Source: Rhodoferax sp. OV413 (GTDB lineage: Bacteria > Pseudomonadota > Gammaproteobacteria > Burkholderiales > Burkholderiaceae_C). Taken from it: DNA of 64,000 bases. A model generated the notes under the pieces. The model ran no database searches, was not told where the DNA came from, and saw only the letters and a list, made by a program, of their open reading frames with translations. The first letter of the stretch is position 1. Every line of letters starts with the position of its first letter. Both the position numbers and the translations under genes were made by a program. Where the stretch lies: assembly GCF_900104385.1 (NCBI RefSeq), contig NZ_FNJA01000008.1:265743-329742 (forward strand). The letters are read 5' to 3'. Shown here piece after piece: positions 61,701 to 64,000 of this stretch.

Positions 61701-61745
61701 GCTCAACGCCAAACCAGAAACGTCGGCTGGAGCGTCTTGTTGGGG
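61701..61745 (-). repeat. Possible short attC-like site
   Basis: On the minus strand the ends read CCCCAAC and GTTGAGC, close to attC core sites RYYYAAC and GTTRRRY, with the inner pairing CCAGCC/GGTTTGG. The total of 45 bp is below the usual attC size and the left core lacks the purine. It lies 18 nt after the YdeI-like stop, where an attC is expected. Confidence 0.4.
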
Positions 61746-61763
61746 GTATGTGACGCCATACCG

Positions 61764-62312
61764 CTAATCTACCGCCTTAGGTGCGCTGAGGCTCTTGCTA
61801 TAGAAACCAGACTGATCGAAACAGCAAACCCTTCCCTTTCCAGACGCAAGCATGTCGCAAGCATTTTCAACCCGGCTTTTTCGAGTCTTGGCCTGCTTTG
61901 CAGACTCAATCCAGTGAATCCAATCAAGGCGTGCGATGGTCGTTGTTCCCTCCCATCCGGCCTTGGCTTCTGGAGACGCAGCAAAAGCCTCCCGTAAATC
62001 ATCTGGCATCTGCGGTTCCGGTTCTGGGTTAGCTGGGGAAATTTGAACGGCAACCATTTCACCAACATCCGCATGAGCAGCCTCAAGGAGTTCCTTGCTC
62101 ACCCTCAGCCAATGACTCAGTTGGCCATCTGGATCGAGCGTAGCCTGAAAAGGATAACCATTGATGGTGCCTTCCACAGAGGTCCTACCTCGCCTCGGCA
62201 ACTTTTCACTTGCGGCTTTTGGTAGAACAAAAAAAGCCCACGAGTCGTCCTTACCGGACTTTGCCGGACGCAGCAGTTTCGTCTTGAATGTAGACGCAGT
62301 TGCTTTTGCCAT
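61764..62312 (-). CDS. YdeI/DUF1905-type protein, integron cassette gene
   Basis: 182 aa. N-terminal DUF1905 barrel (KTKLLRPAKSGKDDSWAFFV split, then RGRTSVEGTINGYPFQATL) and a C-terminal segment in which DDLREAFAASPEAKAGW and WIHWIESAKQAKTR are typical of YdeI/OmpD-associated proteins. Such proteins are frequent in integron cassettes. The gene starts 18 nt inside a GTTGGGC core on the same strand, so it is first in its cassette. AAAGGTATTCTGAA precedes the ATG. Confidence 0.85.
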   Translation of the reverse strand: MAKATASTFKTKLLRPAKSGKDDSWAFFVLPKAASEKLPRRGRTSVEGTINGYPFQATLDPDGQLSHWLRVSKELLEAAHADVGEMVAVQISPANPEPEPQMPDDLREAFAASPEAKAGWEGTTTIARLDWIHWIESAKQAKTRKSRVENACDMLASGKGRVCCFDQSGFYSKSLSAPKAVD

Positions 62313-62329
62313 TTCAGAATACCTTTGAC

Positions 62330-62796
62330 GCCCAACGTTTGACTTAAGCGGACCGCCGTAGGCGGGCCCGCTTGAATGATGGGATGGACTCCCCCGTTGT
62401 TTTACGCAAGAGTTGCCGACTGATCTTCATTGGCGTGGGGAACAGTTCTTTCAACGTAAGGAGTCCGTCATGCATGCTACTACCGTTGCTATTGATCTTG
62501 CAAAAACCGTCGTCCAGCTTGCCGTTGCCGATGCGCAGTGGCGCATCGTGGAAACCCAGCGTCTGACACGCAGCCAGTTTGAGCGCTGGTTTGCGAACCG
62601 TGAAGTGGGTTTGGTGGTTATGGAGGCCTGCCACTTGTAACGATTGGCGCATGGGTAACGCAGATTCCATGTCGGCACGGACCACAACAGAGTCCACTTT
62701 AGATGTCGGATATACGACTGCAGGCGCTTCCCCTAAAGCCAAAACATCGGTCAGTTTCTTGCGTTTGTGGGGAAGTCCATATACGAGGGGTTAGGC
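62330..62796 (-). repeat. attC site split by an IS110-family remnant
   Basis: On the minus strand the right half reads AAGCGGGCCCGCC, a 3-nt loop, GGCGGTCCGCTT, then AAGTCAAAC and the core GTTGGGC (62336-62330), a very good attC right end. The matching left core GCCTAAC is found at 62796-62790, far away, and the gap holds an IS110-family transposase fragment. Rejoined, the two parts give a normal attC. Confidence 0.65.
62470..62640 (+). pseudogene. IS110-family transposase, N-terminal remnant
   Basis: 56 codons from ATG 62470, then a stop. The sequence VAIDLAKTVVQLAVAD and RIVETQRLTRSQFERWFANR is the start of IS110/IS1111 transposases (DEDD domain), which are normally about 330-400 aa. Everything after VVMEACHL is lost; the following 150 nt (62641-62789) contain no recognisable transposase. 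So it is a dead remnant. IS1111-attC elements are known to insert into attC sites, which fits its place here. Confidence 0.75.
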
Positions 62797-62834
62797 GTCA
62801 GCGGTGCCGCAGGACATGTGAGATGGAAGCTCAA

Positions 62835-63386
62835 TTAGTACAGCATGAGCATTTGTTTGCAGTCGGGAATTTTGTCTGCCCGCGCAATACTCTCCTTTTT
62901 GAGTGCGGTGGTACTTGCAAGCTTGCTGCCTGCTGTGGCATTCGACCGTGATATGTCGTTGCCTCTTTGCTCAACCTCTCTACCCAGTGTCTGGCACAGC
63001 TCGCGATTAGACTGACGCTGTTGAAGCTCTGACAGTAGTTCCGCTTTCACCCTTGGGGCATCCGTGCCGGGAAGCTTTGCAAATGTCCACTTGTCGAAGT
63101 ACAGGGTGTTCTTGTCGGCGGATAGGGCTAGCGGAACGGAGCCTACACCTGTGTTCACTGTTAGCTGCGGTCCAGTCTTGGAGAGCGCGCGGGCGGCTTG
63201 CTTCTTGCCCGAGAGTTCCGTCGCACGCAGATCAGTGAGAAGGTAGGTATCGCCGTCCCTCGAAATCTCGAGTATCTTCGGAGGCTGACCGGTCGTTTGC
63301 CATATCCCGATGTAGCCTGCGTGTTCGTCTGCATTGCAATCCGGGACGGAGAGGAGCAGGAAGAGAACGGTGAGAAGTGTCTTCAC
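62835..63386 (-). CDS. Secreted hypothetical protein, integron cassette gene
   Basis: 183 aa from GTG 63386. Signal peptide about 1-20 (LLTVLFLLLSVPDCNA), so exported. The mature part begins with a small beta domain (YIGIWQTTGQPPKILEISRD, DTYLLTDL) and ends in a helical polar region (ELLSELQQRQSNRELCQTL). Four Cys overall; two in the tail could pair. Not recognised. It lies between attC core GTTAGGC at 63431-63425 and the next at 62796, so it forms one cassette with normal orientation on the minus strand. Confidence 0.7.
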   Translation of the reverse strand: MKTLLTVLFLLLSVPDCNADEHAGYIGIWQTTGQPPKILEISRDGDTYLLTDLRATELSGKKQAARALSKTGPQLTVNTGVGSVPLALSADKNTLYFDKWTFAKLPGTDAPRVKAELLSELQQRQSNRELCQTLGREVEQRGNDISRSNATAGSKLASTTALKKESIARADKIPDCKQMLMLY

Positions 63387-63424
63387 GGAGGATCGCCTGA
63401 GGTGAGCGGTGGTTGGATTCTGAC

Positions 63425-63508
63425 GCCTAACGAATAGCGTTTATCTGCCGCGCAGCAATGCAAAAGATGGTAGCGAACTTCATACGCGGCGAATAAACCT
63501 TGTTGGAC
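63425..63508 (-). repeat. attC recombination site, well formed
   Basis: Outer cores GTCCAAC (63508-63502) and GTTAGGC (63431-63425) on the minus strand match RYYYAAC and GTTRRRY. Inner arms GTTTATTCGCCGCG and CGCGGCAGATAAAC pair at 12 of 14 positions. Size 84 bp and imperfect pairing are as expected for a single-strand-folded attC. Its right core leads into the secreted-protein cassette gene. Confidence 0.8.
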
Positions 63509-63715
63509 TGAACCAACGTCCGGGATGTCCGTTGATCGTTGTTGACGGAATAGGGGATTACTCAAACTCCCCCTACCTATGGCGCAAATTATGGCGTGAT
63601 TCGGGGGCCGCTCAAGCGGCTATTTCTGTGACGCATGCACCGAAGCGACGGCCCCGGTAGATTAGCCTGCTGCCCGCACAGGGGCGCGATGCCCACCGTC
63701 GGCTTTGGGCGGCGG
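63509..63715. other. 207-nt region between attC and IS30, no gene seen
   Basis: No open frame with coding pattern. Contains GGGGCCGCTCAAGCGGC-type short dyads and a GC-rich end. It could be the end of another cassette or a promoter/attI-type region; there is not enough to decide. Confidence 0.3.
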
Positions 63716-64000
63716 ATTCAACCGGTCGATGCAACACACTGAGAACTGCGTGAGCAGACGGAGTGTTGCAGATGAAGTACCGGACACGAAACTACTATAC
63801 CGACAGCCAGAAGGCGCTGATGTGGGAGCGATGGAAGGAAGGTTGGACGCTTCACCAGATTGGCCAACTGTTTGACCGGCCGCACACTTCGATCCAAAAC
63901 ATTTTGGTGAAAACGGGTGGCATTCGGCCGCCGGAACGGTGCCGGTCCGCGACAGCCTTGACTTTGTTCGAAAGGGAAGAGATATCGCTCGCGATCGTTG
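63716..64000 (+). mobile_element. IS30-family element, left end (cut by window)
   Basis: The sequence from ATTCAACCGGTCGATGCAAC looks like the terminal repeat region of IS30-type elements, 56 nt before a transposase start. The right end is outside the window. Confidence 0.6.
63772..64000 (+). CDS. IS30-family transposase, N-terminal part
   Basis: Starts ATG 63772 and is open to the window edge (76 codons). KYRTRNYYTDSQKALMWERW and WTLHQIGQLFDRPHTSIQNI split over the first HTH, then GGIRPPERCRS and TLFEREEIS. This is the typical DNA-binding N-terminus of IS30 transposases; the DDE domain lies beyond the window. Whether it is complete cannot be known here. Confidence 0.85.
   Translation, partial: MKYRTRNYYTDSQKALMWERWKEGWTLHQIGQLFDRPHTSIQNILVKTGGIRPPERCRSATALTLFEREEISLAIV

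Noticed and set aside
62344..62742. 132-codon minus-strand frame
   Set aside because: Runs antisense through the IS110 transposase fragment and the attC stem; no protein pattern of its own.

Overview
The window looks like chromosome of a betaproteobacterium, most likely family Comamonadaceae (Rhodoferax/Polaromonas/Acidovorax relatives). The evidence is high GC with strong CTG/GCC codon preference, the mix of LysR, AraC, MCP and GGDEF/EAL genes, and about a dozen copies of a two-hairpin intergenic repeat that I associate from memory with that family. No rRNA, tRNA or CRISPR array was found. Gene calls rest on protein motifs, start-site context and gene arrangement read by eye; no database was searched.

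Layout. 0-5.1 kb: c-di-GMP signalling, with a truncated GGDEF/EAL gene at the left edge, a small hypothetical gene, and a membrane GGDEF/EAL sensor directly behind a periplasmic sugar-binding protein. 5.3-7.0 kb: NAD(P)-binding reductase and divergent LysR. 7.1-13.3 kb: a KgtP-type carrier, a FixJ/NarL-type response regulator and a DctB-type kinase, with kinase and regulator separated by three unrelated genes. 13.4-19.8 kb: BNR-repeat protein with a ThiS/MoaD-like protein, fructokinase with transaldolase, an unrecognised 516-aa protein, AraC and LysE exporter. 20-28.2 kb: a tightly overlapping operon of TonB-dependent receptor, YfiR-like protein, hybrid kinase and REC-GAF-GGDEF-EAL-REC protein, which could relay a signal from the outer membrane to c-di-GMP turnover. 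28.4-32 kb: pirin, DoxX, LysR, ppsR and a small conserved gene.

32.1-39.8 kb: a seven-gene sugar-type ABC uptake and catabolism operon headed by a one-polypeptide fusion of a GntR/FCD repressor with an HSL-type alpha/beta hydrolase, with a two-site palindromic operator just upstream. 39.9-43.2 kb: MCP and DEAD-box helicase. 43.3-49.6 kb: a lipid island matching the E. coli ynbABCD gene set (PAP2/dual-specificity phosphatase, CDP-alcohol phosphatidyltransferase, hydrolase-methyltransferase, CdsA-like enzyme) plus a patatin-like protein with Cys at the nucleophile position and an SDR. 49.7-58.8 kb: small metabolic genes and regulators, including AraC/cupin, P450/ABM monooxygenase/ArsR, NTF2/GGT, rhodanese and MocR.

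58.8-64 kb is accessory DNA with different composition: small hypothetical genes, a MerR-HTH protein fused to a P-loop ATPase, then integron-type cassettes on the minus strand. These include one well-formed attC site, a second attC apparently split by an IS110-family remnant, a YdeI-like cassette gene and a secreted-protein cassette gene. The start of an IS30-family element runs off the right edge. No integron integrase is visible, so this is a cassette cluster without an integrase in view.
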